Position numbers and translations under genes: made by a program. A DNA stretch of 64,000 nt, taken from Amycolatopsis methanolica 239 (GTDB lineage Bacteria; Actinomycetota; Actinomycetes; Mycobacteriales; Pseudonocardiaceae). Positions 16,106-24,190 of this stretch are shown here, piece after piece; the stretch's first letter is position 1, and each line of letters opens with the position of its first letter. The stretch covers positions 2,356,001 to 2,420,000 of the forward strand of contig NZ_CP009110.1 of NCBI RefSeq assembly GCF_000739085.1, in the 5' to 3' direction. Under the pieces are notes generated by a model. That model saw only the letters and a list, made by a program, of their open reading frames with translations. It was not told the DNA's origin and did no database searches.

Positions 16106-17083
16106 TCACGGAGTCGCCAGCGCCTGCTGCGATCCGGGGTGCATCGGCACCGGCTCGGTGCGTGTGGCGTTCTCCCGCGTGATCTCCTTCGCCGCCGGGT
16201 GCACGCTCTCCAGCCCGGGCTTCTTGTCGAAGATCAGCTTGGTGATCGCGCACGCGTCGCCCGCCGGGAAGTCCTCCCGCACCAGCAGCAGGTTCGGCAC
16301 CACGATCGTCGGCACGTCCGCGGGCTGTCCGTACGTCGCCGCGGGGATCGTGCCCGTGTCGTACACCGGGTTGATCTGCTTCAGCGCCGCCAGCTGCGGT
16401 GTGATGTCGATGAACTTCACCTGCCCCTTCATCGTCGTCGTGATGTCGGTGATCTGCGCCGTGGGCAGGCCGCCGGACCACACCAGCCCGTCGATCGTGC
16501 CGGACTTGATGCCGTCCGCGGTCTTCGCCAGGTCCAGCCGTTGCGCCTGCACGTCGGTGTCCGGGTTGAGCCCCGCCGCCTGCAGCAGGCGGTTCGCGAT
16601 CACCTCGGTGCCGGACTTCGGCGAACCCGTCGAGATCCGCTTGCCGCGCATGTCGGCGACGCTGTTGATCCCCGAGTCGGTGCGCACCAGCACCTGCGTC
16701 GAGTTCGGGTAGATCCGGGTCAGCGCCTGCACCTTTTGCGGCTTGCCGTCGAAACTCCCCTTGCCCTGCACCGCGTCCGCCGCCGTGTCGGCCAGCGAGA
16801 ACGCGATGTCGTAGGTGCCGTCGACGAGCTGCTGGATGTTCTGCACCGACGCGCCGGTCTCCGCCGCGGTCGCCTTCAGGCCGGTGTTGTTGCTGATCAG
16901 CTGCGCGAGCCCGCCGCCGAGCACGTAGTACACGCCGCCACTGTTGCCGGTGGCGATGGTGAGCCTGCCGCTGCCCGCCTCACACCCCTGGCTCCCGCCC
17001 GCCGCCTGCTGGTTCGGTTGCTTCCCGCCGCAGCCCGTCGCGACCAGGGCCACCGTCACCAGCACCGTCAGCAGTCGTTTCAT
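16106..17083 (-). CDS. TAXI family TRAP transporter solute-binding protein
   Basis: The 325-residue lipoprotein has a lipobox (VATGC) after a hydrophobic signal. The TAXI-type fold is shown by LTIATGNSGGVYYVLGGGLA, AAETGASVQNIQQL, DIAFSLADTAADAV and GKRISTGSPKSGTEV, the family's ligand-binding signature. It should capture a carboxylate or amino-acid-like solute at the outer membrane face and pass it to the fused TRAP permease encoded just upstream. ATG 17083 follows AGAAGGAGG. The permease frame runs on through the first 104 bases of this gene. Confidence 0.92.
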   Translation of the reverse strand: MKRLLTVLVTVALVATGCGGKQPNQQAAGGSQGCEAGSGRLTIATGNSGGVYYVLGGGLAQLISNNTGLKATAAETGASVQNIQQLVDGTYDIAFSLADTAADAVQGKGSFDGKPQKVQALTRIYPNSTQVLVRTDSGINSVADMRGKRISTGSPKSGTEVIANRLLQAAGLNPDTDVQAQRLDLAKTADGIKSGTIDGLVWSGGLPTAQITDITTTMKGQVKFIDITPQLAALKQINPVYDTGTIPAATYGQPADVPTIVVPNLLLVREDFPAGDACAITKLIFDKKPGLESVHPAAKEITRENATRTEPVPMHPGSQQALATP

Positions 17084-19049
17084 GCCGCCTCCTTCTGATC
17101 ACGAGGTGCGCGGCCGTCGCGACCACGCCGAAGGCCAGGCCCGCCACGATCGGCCCCGGCTCCAGGTAGAGCAGGCACACCGCGGCGGGCACGAAGAGCA
17201 CGCGGACCGCCGGGTGGACCGGCCCGAACAGCCACCCGCCGGTCACCACGCCGAGCGCGGCGACGGCGAGCGCGGACACCGCCAGCACCCACACCACCGT
17301 CACCGCACCGGACTGCAGCAGCAGCGCCGCCCCGTTGTCGGTGAGCACGAACGCGATCGGCACCAGGAACGCCGGCAGCGTGTACTTCCAGCACTGCCAC
17401 ATGGTCTTCATGACCCGGCCACCGGTGATCGCCGCCGCCGCGACCGCCGCCAGCGCCGTCGGCGGCGTGACCTCCGACAGCACCGCGTAGTAGAAGATGA
17501 ACATGGCGCGTTCGGCCGGCGCCACGCCCAGCGTCTCCAGTGCCGGCGCGATCACCACCCACGCGATGATGAACGACGCCGTCACCGGCACCGCCAGCCC
17601 GAGTACCCCGACCGCGACCGCGGACAGCAGCACCGTCAGCACCAGCACGACCGTCGCGTTGTCGGTGACCGCCCGCGCCACGTCGACCAGCGCGTCGGCG
17701 AGTTCCAGGCCCAGCCCGGTCTTGGTGATCGTGGACGTGATCACACCGGCCGCCGCGCACACCGCGATCACCGGCAGCGCGCTCCGCACACCCCGCGACA
17801 GCGCGCCGACCATGTCCACCGCCCAGCCGCGCACGTCCCGCTGCCGGGCGATCAACGCGAACAGGGCCGCCACCCCGGTCGCGTACACCACGGCCGCGAA
17901 CGGCGGGATGTCCAGCGCCAGGAACACCACGATGATCGCCAGCGACAGGAAGTGGTAGCCGCCGCGCAACAGCAGCCGCCACGGGTCGCCGCGCTCGACG
18001 TCCACCGGCTTGGCCTGGAAGCGTCGCGCGTCGGCCTCCATCGCGAACACGATGCCGAGGTAGTAGAGCAACGTCGGCACCGACGCCCAGATCAGCACGG
18101 TCAGGTAGGAGGTCTGCAGGTACTCGGCGATGATGAACGCGGCCGCGCCCAGCGTCGGCGGCGACAGGATCGCGCCGATCCCCGACGCGGCGAGCAGGCC
18201 GCCGGCGTGCTCCCGCGGGTAGCCGGCCCGGTTGAGGATCGGCCAGGTGATCGAGCCGAGGCTGACCGCGGTGGCGGTGCCCGAGCCGGACACCGTGCCC
18301 AGCAGGAACCCGGACAGCACCGTCGTGCGGCCCGGCGCCGTGCGGGACCGGCGGAACGCGGCGAAGGAGATGTCGACGAAGAACCGTCCGGCGCCGGAGG
18401 CCTCCAGCACCGCGCCGTAGATCGTGAACAGCACGATGTAGCTGGCGGCCACGTCCAGGGGGGTGCCGAAGAAGCCGCTGGCGTCGTTGTAGAGGGCGTT
18501 GATGATCTGGCTGAAGTCCACGCCGGCGTGCGCGATGCCCCAGTCCGGCGGCAGGTAGCCGCCGTAGTAGGCGTAGGCGAGGAAGAGCAGGCAGACCACC
18601 GGCAGCACCCAGCCCGTGGTCCGGCGGGTCGCCTCCAGGATGAGCAGGAGCAGCAACGCGCCCGCGACGATGTCGAGGGTGGACAGCTGCCCCTGCCGGT
18701 CGAGGAAGTCGTCGTAGCCGGACAGCACCGGGTACAGGCCCACGACCAGAGCCACCAGGGCCAGCGTCCAGTCCAGCAGCCACGGATTGTCCGGGGAGCG
18801 CCGTGACCGCGCCAGCGGCCGGTAGCAGAGGAACACCAGCGGCAGGGTGCAGCCGAGGAAGATCACCAGGTAGAACTGGTTTCCCTTGCTGTAGGGGAAG
18901 AAGACCTGCTTCAGCACGAGCAGGGCGACCGCGAGCGCGGCCAGGTACACCAGCAGGTCGGGCCCCCGCGACAACCGCCGCGCTGGCCGTTCTTCGTCGT
19001 GCTCGGCGACGATGTCGCTGACCTCGTCGCCCTTCCCGGGCTTGGTCAT
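16980..19049 (-). CDS. TRAP transporter fused permease (4TM + 12TM)
   Basis: The 689-residue integral membrane protein fits the TRAP fused-permease family that pairs with TAXI binding proteins. Hydrophobic helices run throughout, with DctM hallmarks GTVSGSGTATAVSLGSITWP, GGLLAASGIGAILSPPTLGA and AVLSEVTPPTALAAVAAAA. It would import the TAXI ligand using an ion gradient. ATG 19049 is preferred to GTG 19052 because AAAGGAGCGGTG precedes it. The last ~34 residues, an unlikely Gly/Arg-rich tail, lie inside the binding-protein gene in another frame, so the true end may be earlier and lost to a frameshift near 17085. Confidence 0.9.
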   Translation of the reverse strand: MTKPGKGDEVSDIVAEHDEERPARRLSRGPDLLVYLAALAVALLVLKQVFFPYSKGNQFYLVIFLGCTLPLVFLCYRPLARSRRSPDNPWLLDWTLALVALVVGLYPVLSGYDDFLDRQGQLSTLDIVAGALLLLLILEATRRTTGWVLPVVCLLFLAYAYYGGYLPPDWGIAHAGVDFSQIINALYNDASGFFGTPLDVAASYIVLFTIYGAVLEASGAGRFFVDISFAAFRRSRTAPGRTTVLSGFLLGTVSGSGTATAVSLGSITWPILNRAGYPREHAGGLLAASGIGAILSPPTLGAAAFIIAEYLQTSYLTVLIWASVPTLLYYLGIVFAMEADARRFQAKPVDVERGDPWRLLLRGGYHFLSLAIIVVFLALDIPPFAAVVYATGVAALFALIARQRDVRGWAVDMVGALSRGVRSALPVIAVCAAAGVITSTITKTGLGLELADALVDVARAVTDNATVVLVLTVLLSAVAVGVLGLAVPVTASFIIAWVVIAPALETLGVAPAERAMFIFYYAVLSEVTPPTALAAVAAAAITGGRVMKTMWQCWKYTLPAFLVPIAFVLTDNGAALLLQSGAVTVVWVLAVSALAVAALGVVTGGWLFGPVHPAVRVLFVPAAVCLLYLEPGPIVAGLAFGVVATAAHLVIRRRRHETTADGAGDGGPGRDGLRREATEPAGGGREPGV

Positions 19050-19075
19050 CACCGCTCCTTTGCGATGATCACACC

Positions 19076-19492
19076 TTAGGGCGCACTCCGGTCATACGGA
19101 AGGTTTCGCCAATGCTCGGCCGCCTGCGCCATGTCACGGCGCAGGTGCTCGAAGAACCGGCCGGTGTCGCGCAACCGGGCCCCGGCGGAGGTGTCGCCGA
19201 ACACCTCGGCGCCCTGCCGCGCGCAGTCCGCCCACAGCGTCATCGACCGGACGCTGACCAGCCACGCCTGGTACCAGACGCGCTCGTCGATGACGTACCG
19301 CTCACGGCGGCCGTCGCGTTCGCGCCGCGCCAGGCCGCGCTCCTCGAGCCAGCGGACCGCCTTGGAGACCGACGCCGGGCTGACCCGCAGCCCCGCGGTG
19401 AGCTCGGCCGCGGTGAGGCTGCCGGTGTCGCTGGTGAACAGGCGGACGAGAAATTTCGCCATCATCGGCGGCACACCGGTCTGGACCATCAT
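19076..19492 (-). CDS. MarR/GbsR-type regulator domain, likely the 3' half of a split gene
   Basis: The 138-residue product is a winged-helix MarR/GbsR domain: FLVRLFTSDTGSLTAAELTA, LRVSPASVSKAVRWLEERGL and ARRERDGRRERYVIDE. Its ATG overlaps the stop of the upstream HTH frame (ATGA at 19489-19492). Related actinobacterial regulators, as I recall them, have an IS30-like HTH fused ahead of this domain. The coding potential AVEQDFAAMM immediately before the ATG continues in this frame, so a 1-nt shift between the domains is likely. It sits 26 bp upstream of the TRAP permease gene on the same strand and probably controls it. Confidence 0.75.
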   Translation of the reverse strand: MMVQTGVPPMMAKFLVRLFTSDTGSLTAAELTAGLRVSPASVSKAVRWLEERGLARRERDGRRERYVIDERVWYQAWLVSVRSMTLWADCARQGAEVFGDTSAGARLRDTGRFFEHLRRDMAQAAEHWRNLPYDRSAP

Positions 19493-19734
19493 CGCCGCGA
19501 AGTCCTGCTCGACCGCCGCGGATCGCCCCCGCTCGCCGCGGGTGGTTCCGGCGCGGGCACCGGCCGGCGACGGTGGGCGCGCCAGGCGGTTGCCTGCTGG
19601 GCGCGATCGGCGCGGTAGCCGCGGGCGCCGCCGTTGCGGGCGACCTCGCGGATGATCGTCGACCTGGGCCGTCCCAGCCTGCGGCCGATCTCCGCGTAGC
19701 TCAGCCCCATCGCCAGCCCGGCGGCGATGAGCAT
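19489..19734 (-). CDS. small HTH_38-like protein, likely the 5' half of a split regulator
   Basis: The 81-residue frame reads AAGLAMGLSYAEIGRRLG, RPRSTIIREVARNGG and ARGYRADRAQQATAWRAHRR, the helix-turn-helix found at the N-terminus of IS30 transposases and of some fused MarR regulators. No transposase catalytic domain follows, so this is not an insertion sequence. The frame ends 2 nt into the MarR start codon. The N-terminus is slightly short compared with such fusions. Either a translationally coupled pair or one gene split by a shift near 19510-19530. Confidence 0.6.
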   Translation of the reverse strand: MLIAAGLAMGLSYAEIGRRLGRPRSTIIREVARNGGARGYRADRAQQATAWRAHRRRPVPAPEPPAASGGDPRRSSRTSRR

Positions 19735-19797
19735 TCCGCGAACGCTAGGAACACCCGCGCGCCCGGATCAACCGGTGAACAAGGACGTCCCAGGAAG

Positions 19798-20861
19798 CGA
19801 CTGACCTACCCGGACGGGTACCTCGGCTGGCTGACGACGAGCCACGAGACCGTCCGCCAGGTCCTGGCCGACCCGCGGTTCAGCGCCCGGTCGGACCTGC
19901 GGCACATGCCGGTCCCCGGCGCGCCCGGCAACGGCGTTCCCGCGGCGCCCGGGATGTTCAACTCGATGGACCCGCCCGAGCGCCTGCTCGCCGGCCAGTT
20001 CCCGTCCGGCGCATGCGGCAGCTGACGGGACGCGTGCGCGAGATCGTGGACGAGCACCTCGACGCCGTCGCCGGGGAGAGCAGGCCGGTGGACCTGGTGC
20101 GCACCTGGGCGCAGCCGGTCCCCGCACAGGTGATCTGCGAGCTGCTCGGGGTGCCCTACGCGAACCGCGCGCGGTTCCAAGGGCACGCGCTGGACCTGTT
20201 CCGCCTGGACCGGACGCCGGAGCAGGCCGCGGCGGCGTACTCGGCGGTGCACGAGTTCGTGCGCGACCTGGTGGCGGCCAAGCGAGTCGCGCCTGCGGAC
20301 GACCTGCTGAGCGGGCTCACCGCGAGCGACCTCACCGACGAGGAGCTGGTCAACATCGGCTTCGTGCTGCTCGGCGCAGGCCTGGACACCACGGCGAACA
20401 TGCTCGCGCTGGGCGCGTTCACCCTGCTCACCCACCCCGGCGCGGCGGACGTCCTGCGCGCCGAGCCCGGGTGGGCGATCGAGGAGCTGCTGCGCTACCA
20501 CAGCGTCATCCCGTTCACGGTCCGCGCGGCGCTGGCGGACGTCGAGCTGGACGGCGAGCGGATCGCCGCAGGCGAGTGCGTCACCGTGTGCCTGCCCGAG
20601 GCCAACCGCGACCCGGCGCGCTTCCCCGATCCGGACGTGCTCGACCTGCTCCGGCCGTCCGCCGGGCACGTCGCGTTCGGCCACGGCGTGCACCAGTGCC
20701 TCGGCCAGCAGCTCGCCAGGGTGGAGCTGCAGGTCGCGTTGCCGGCGCTGGTGACGAGGTTCCCGTCGCTGCGGCTCGCGGTGCCGGCCGCGGATGTCAC
20801 GATGCGCGCGGGAAGCCTGGTGCGCGGGGTGGACGAACTGCTGGTGACCTGGGAGGACTGA
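19798..20861 (+). pseudogene. cytochrome P450, truncated and frameshifted
   Basis: The first part (19798-~20005) reads LTYPDGYLGWLTTSHETVRQ, VLADPRFSARSDLRHMPVPG and GMFNSMDPPE, a P450 N-terminal region without its first ~40 residues or a start. About seven codons are missing after MDPPE, then a 1-nt shift near 20005 leads into MRQLTGRVREIVDEHLD (20013). The remainder is intact: I-helix LGAGLDTTANML, the ExxR of EELLRYHS and heme loop FGHGVHQCLGQQLARVEL. A product started at ATG 20013 would lack the first third of the fold. The SDR starts 3 nt after its stop, suggesting a former oxidative operon. Confidence 0.85.
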
Positions 20862-20864
20862 GCG

Positions 20865-21671
20865 ATGAAGGTGTGCTTGGTGACCGGGGCGTCGTGCGGG
20901 ATCGGGCTGGCGACGGCGCTGGAGCCGCTGCGCGGCGGTCACGTCGTGTACGGCGCGGCGCGGCGGGTGGCGCGGATGGCGCCGTTACGGGACGCCGGTG
21001 GCCACGCGCTGGCGATGGACGCCCGCGAGGGCGAGGACCTCGAACGCGCCGTCGCCACCGTCGTCGAGGAGCAGGGGCGGATCGACGTGCTGGTCAACAA
21101 CGCCGGGACGGTCCTGCACGGCGCGGTGGAGGACGTGCCGCTCGCCCTGGCGCGGGACCAGCTGGAGGTCAACCTGCTCGCGCCGGCGCGGCTGGTCCAG
21201 CTCGTCCTGCCGCGCATGCGGGAGCGGCGCGCGGGGACGATCGTCAACGTCTCCTCGATCGGCGGTGAGATCGCGTTGCCGCTCGGCGCCTGGTACTACG
21301 CGGCGAAACACGCGCTCGAAGCCTTCTCCGACACGCTGCGCATGGAGGTCGCGCCGTTCGGGATCGACGTCGTGGTCGTCCAGCCCGGCATCATCACTAC
21401 CGGTTTCGAGGACGGGACGGCCGCGCAGCTGCGGGAGTTCTCCGGCGCCGGCGCGTACCGGGAGATGGCCGAGTCCATGGCGGAGCGTGCCGAGGCCGGC
21501 CTCAGCGAGGGGTCCGCCCCCGCCGTCGTCGCCGACGTCGTCCGGCGGGCCGTGGAGTCCGGCCGCCCGGAGACCCGCTACGCCGTCGGCTGGATGGCGG
21601 AGAAGCTGCTGGAGCTCAACAGAACCCTGCCGGACCGCGAGTTCGACGCGCTGGTGACCCGGGTACGGTAG
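20865..21671 (+). CDS. short-chain dehydrogenase/reductase
   Basis: The 268-residue classical SDR has a nucleotide-binding motif GASCGIG (Cys in the usual Ser/variable place), NNAG in DVLVNNAGTVLHG, the catalytic Ser in IVNVSSIGGEIALP and YYAAK (Tyr-x-x-x-Lys). VQPGIITTGF follows as in NADP-using relatives. It probably reduces or oxidises a small carbonyl/alcohol. ATG 20865 follows GGACTGAGCG closely after the P450 remnant, so it was likely co-transcribed with the P450. Substrate unknown. Confidence 0.9.
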   Translation: MKVCLVTGASCGIGLATALEPLRGGHVVYGAARRVARMAPLRDAGGHALAMDAREGEDLERAVATVVEEQGRIDVLVNNAGTVLHGAVEDVPLALARDQLEVNLLAPARLVQLVLPRMRERRAGTIVNVSSIGGEIALPLGAWYYAAKHALEAFSDTLRMEVAPFGIDVVVVQPGIITTGFEDGTAAQLREFSGAGAYREMAESMAERAEAGLSEGSAPAVVADVVRRAVESGRPETRYAVGWMAEKLLELNRTLPDREFDALVTRVR

Positions 21672-21687
21672 TGGCTACTGTGGACGG

Positions 21688-22386
21688 TCAGGCGTGCTCG
21701 CCGAGGTTCCACTCCCAGCCGTTGAAGCCGTCCAGGCCGTACGGGGCGAGCACGAGCCTGCCGGTGGTGTTGCGGGAATCCAGGACGACCGTGCCGACGT
21801 AGTTCTGGCCGGGCGAGAGCGCGAGCGGGAAGAGCTTGCTGCGGGACAGGCAGCCGATCGCCGGTGCGCTGCTGAGGCTGCCGCCGGTTTCGGTGACACC
21901 GTCCGGGCCGATGATCGAGAAGTTGTTCGGGTTCAGCAGGCCCGGCGCGAAATCGCCGCTCATCGACGAAGTCGTCACCGTCAGGTCCAGGAAGATGAAG
22001 CGCCCGTTCTCCGGCTTCTGCGCGTACGGCTCGGTGCAGCGGCGGCCGACGGTGACCATGGTGAGGGTGAAGGCGACCTCCGGCTGGCCGGGGTGGCTGC
22101 CGGAGCCGATGGTCTCGCCGATCTTCACCTCGACGTTCTGCCGGGGGTTGACCGGGATCACCGGCGTTGGCGACTTCGAAGTCGTGGGGCGGGTCCGGGA
22201 GGTGGTGGCGGGCGCGGCTTTCGTGGTGCCGTCGTCTGCCGTGACGGCGAGCGTGACCCCGACCGAAACTCCGGCGACGACGAGCGCCCCGGCGATCGCG
22301 AGGGCGACGATGGCGCCCATGTTGCGCCGCGGCGGCTGCGGCTGCGGCCACTGCGGGTAGGGGTGGCCGGGCGGCTGACTGGTCAC
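21688..22386 (-). CDS. DUF4352-type membrane-anchored protein with hairpin-buried start
   Basis: The 232-residue protein has a Pro-rich cytoplasmic start, one transmembrane helix (MGAIVALAIAGALVVAGVSV, ~23-45), a Thr/Pro linker and an extracytoplasmic Ig-like DUF4352 domain (FLDLTVTTSSMSGDFAPGLL, NPNNFSIIGPDGVTETGG). Such proteins are cell-surface proteins of unknown role. The start is GTG 22386, 6 nt after AGGAGG; both are inside the long inverted repeat at 22385-22439, so translation may depend on RNA folding. Confidence 0.8.
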   Translation of the reverse strand: MTSQPPGHPYPQWPQPQPPRRNMGAIVALAIAGALVVAGVSVGVTLAVTADDGTTKAAPATTSRTRPTTSKSPTPVIPVNPRQNVEVKIGETIGSGSHPGQPEVAFTLTMVTVGRRCTEPYAQKPENGRFIFLDLTVTTSSMSGDFAPGLLNPNNFSIIGPDGVTETGGSLSSAPAIGCLSRSKLFPLALSPGQNYVGTVVLDSRNTTGRLVLAPYGLDGFNGWEWNLGEHA

Positions 22387-22439
22387 GAAGATCCTCCTGA
22401 TCGGTGCGCACGGCTTGTCGTGAGCAGGAGGATCTTCGT
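22385..22439 (-). promoter_or_regulatory. 15-bp perfect stem sequestering the ribosome site and start of the DUF4352 gene
   Basis: In the minus-strand RNA, ACGAAGAUCCUCCUG (22439-22425) pairs perfectly with CAGGAGGAUCUUCGU (22399-22385), with a 25-nt loop. The second arm contains the AGGAGG ribosome site and the first two bases of the GUG start; the first arm contains a CCUCCU anti-ribosome-site. The stem lies 7 nt after the stop of the upstream dioxygenase gene, so it may also act as a terminator. Confidence 0.65.
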
Positions 22440-22445
22440 TACCGG

Positions 22446-23360
22446 CTAGCGCGACGGCGGTGTCCCACCCGGACCGCCGTCAGGGGCGGAGCCGGCGGAG
22501 GGGGTGGTCCGGGTGTCCACGCGCACCGCGAGGCTCACGGTGTAGCCGTTGGTGACGTCTCCGGTGACGGTCGCCAGCTGGGACGCGCCGCCGTCGTCGC
22601 CGAAGACGTTGTCGCTCGACAGGCTCACCTTCTGCAGGTTCGTGACGGAGTCTTCGTAGCCGGGCTGCTGGTAGACGGTCTGGCACACGTCCTGCGGCAG
22701 CGCGACCTGCGAGGTGGCGATCGCGTTCGACGAGTCGGTGATGCTCGCCTGATCGGGGTAGACCTCGAAGTGGATGTGCGGCCAGCGGCCGTCGTAGCAG
22801 GCCGGGAAGATGCTGGTGAACCGTACGCGCCCGTCGGCGCCGGCGACCTGCACGCCGCGTAGGAAGTTCTGGTCCTCGACGCCGTCGGAGTACATCGAGT
22901 AGCCGCCCTCGCGTGTGCAGTGCCACACGTACACCGCGACCCCGGCGAACGCGGCGCCGCCGTTGGCCAGGTCGGACACGGTCAGCTGGAGCGTCGTCGG
23001 CACGCCCTCGGCGGTGCCGGTGGATTCGCCGAAGCTGGAGCGGATGTCGCTGCGCACGATGCCGCTCTGCTCCAGCACGTCCGGCCCGTTGGAGCCGTCG
23101 CCGGGGTAGGGGCCCGCGGTCTCGTCCGGGATCTCGCCGGTCGCGGACGCGGCCGAAGTGGTGGTGGTCGTCGTCGTGGAGCCGGTCGGCCCCGCGCCGC
23201 ACGCGGTGAGCGCGACACCGGCCGCGCCGATGCCGAGGAACCGCAACGCCCGGCGGCGGTCGAACAGGGTGCCGATGTCGAAGCCCAGCCCCTGGTCGAC
23301 GACCTCGTCGTGCGGGCGGGGGAGGGGGCGGCCCCGGTAGGCGGGCTTTTCGTCTCGCAT
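22446..23360 (-). CDS. intradiol ring-cleavage dioxygenase, Tat-exported lipoprotein
   Basis: The 304-residue protein carries a late twin-arginine/lipoprotein signal (RRRALRFLGIGAAGVALTAC, ~35-54) and a Thr-rich linker. The catalytic domain resembles protocatechuate 3,4-dioxygenase beta: PDETAGPYPGDGS, VAVYVWHCTREGGYSMYSDG and FPACYDGRWPHIHFEVYPD, supplying the Tyr/Tyr/His/His Fe(III) ligands. Secreted intradiol dioxygenases cleave catechol-type aromatics outside the membrane. ATG 23360 gives MRDEKPAYRGRPLP; ATG 23369 is a second option. The stop lies just before the RNA hairpin of the DUF4352 gene. Confidence 0.87.
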   Translation of the reverse strand: MRDEKPAYRGRPLPRPHDEVVDQGLGFDIGTLFDRRRALRFLGIGAAGVALTACGAGPTGSTTTTTTTSAASATGEIPDETAGPYPGDGSNGPDVLEQSGIVRSDIRSSFGESTGTAEGVPTTLQLTVSDLANGGAAFAGVAVYVWHCTREGGYSMYSDGVEDQNFLRGVQVAGADGRVRFTSIFPACYDGRWPHIHFEVYPDQASITDSSNAIATSQVALPQDVCQTVYQQPGYEDSVTNLQKVSLSSDNVFGDDGGASQLATVTGDVTNGYTVSLAVRVDTRTTPSAGSAPDGGPGGTPPSR

Positions 23361-23407
23361 GGGCACCATCGTCGGGTCTCGTGCTGTGCGCCGGGTTTGC
23401 CTAGTCT

Positions 23408-23941
23408 GTGAGGCAGGCATGCGTTCCGGGAAGAGGGCGGAGCAGGACGATCATCGGAGCGACCGAGCCGCGGCTCAACACCCGCAAGCTGGCACCGTCG
23501 CGCAGGCGGCTGCACCCGGGTGACGTCTTCGCGATGCTGATGCCGGACGATCTGTACCTCTTCGGCCGGATCGTCGCGACGAACGCGGCCGGCCCGATGG
23601 GCAAGGGCATCGTGGTCTACGTCTTCCGAGCCCGGTCCGCGACCCTGGCGCCGCCTCCGCGAGCGGAGCTGGTGCCGGATCGGCTTCTGCTCCCGCCGCA
23701 GTTCGTCAACCGGTACCCCTGGTCCCAGGGCTACTTCGCAACCGTCGAGCACCGGCCGCTGTTGCCCGGCGAGGTGCTGCCGGTGCATTGTTTCCACGAG
23801 GTGATCCGCGACCGGTACGTCGACGAGAACCGCGCGCCCATGCCGGGGCCCGTCGAACCCGTGGGGCGGTTCCTGCTCAACAGCGTCCGCACGCTGGACG
23901 ATGCCGTCAGCGAGGCGCTCGGTATTCCACTCGCCCCATGA
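23408..23941 (+). CDS. Imm26-like immunity family protein
   Basis: The 177-residue frame contains the Imm26 pattern LHPGDVFAMLMPDDLYLFGR and IVVYVFRA, followed by LLLPPQFVNRYPWSQGYFAT. Imm26 proteins are predicted immunity factors of polymorphic toxin systems. The start is uncertain: GTG 23408 is the only in-frame candidate before the homologous region and has no ribosome site. It lies 250 bp upstream of the EspG-to-RHS operon on the same strand rather than next to the RHS toxin tip, so a cognate relationship is only a possibility. Confidence 0.6.
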   Translation: MRQACVPGRGRSRTIIGATEPRLNTRKLAPSRRRLHPGDVFAMLMPDDLYLFGRIVATNAAGPMGKGIVVYVFRARSATLAPPPRAELVPDRLLLPPQFVNRYPWSQGYFATVEHRPLLPGEVLPVHCFHEVIRDRYVDENRAPMPGPVEPVGRFLLNSVRTLDDAVSEALGIPLAP

Positions 23942-24190
23942 CACCGGTGCTCAAATGAGCGCGCGCCGCGGTGCCCGCGTGCCTCTGATTCCCGGTTCTT
24001 TCGGGCAACGCCGGAGGAAAACCGCGTTCCGCCACCCCTTCGGTGCGTTGTGATCTCCACCGTGTGGGGGTGGGTCGCTCGACAGCGGGCGCCCCGGCGT
24101 CGACACTGATCAACGAACAAGCCACACTGGCCGTCCACGCCTCACGGCCCCGCGTCCGAGGCCGGAACCCGAAAGGTGACACAAGCGTCG

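Noticed and set aside
13788-16712. A 974-codon plus-strand frame across LysR, the serine hydrolase and the TAXI gene
   Set aside because: It overlaps three recognised genes in other frames and has the Arg/Pro-rich look of a shadow frame.
19489-19734. IS30 family transposase
   Set aside because: Only the HTH is present; there is no DDE catalytic domain, no terminal inverted repeats, and the context is a regulator ahead of a transporter.
23408-23941. Imm26 protein as the proven immunity factor for the RHS tip
   Set aside because: It lies upstream of the operon, not after the toxin, and nothing in sequence links the two; it is kept only as a possibility.
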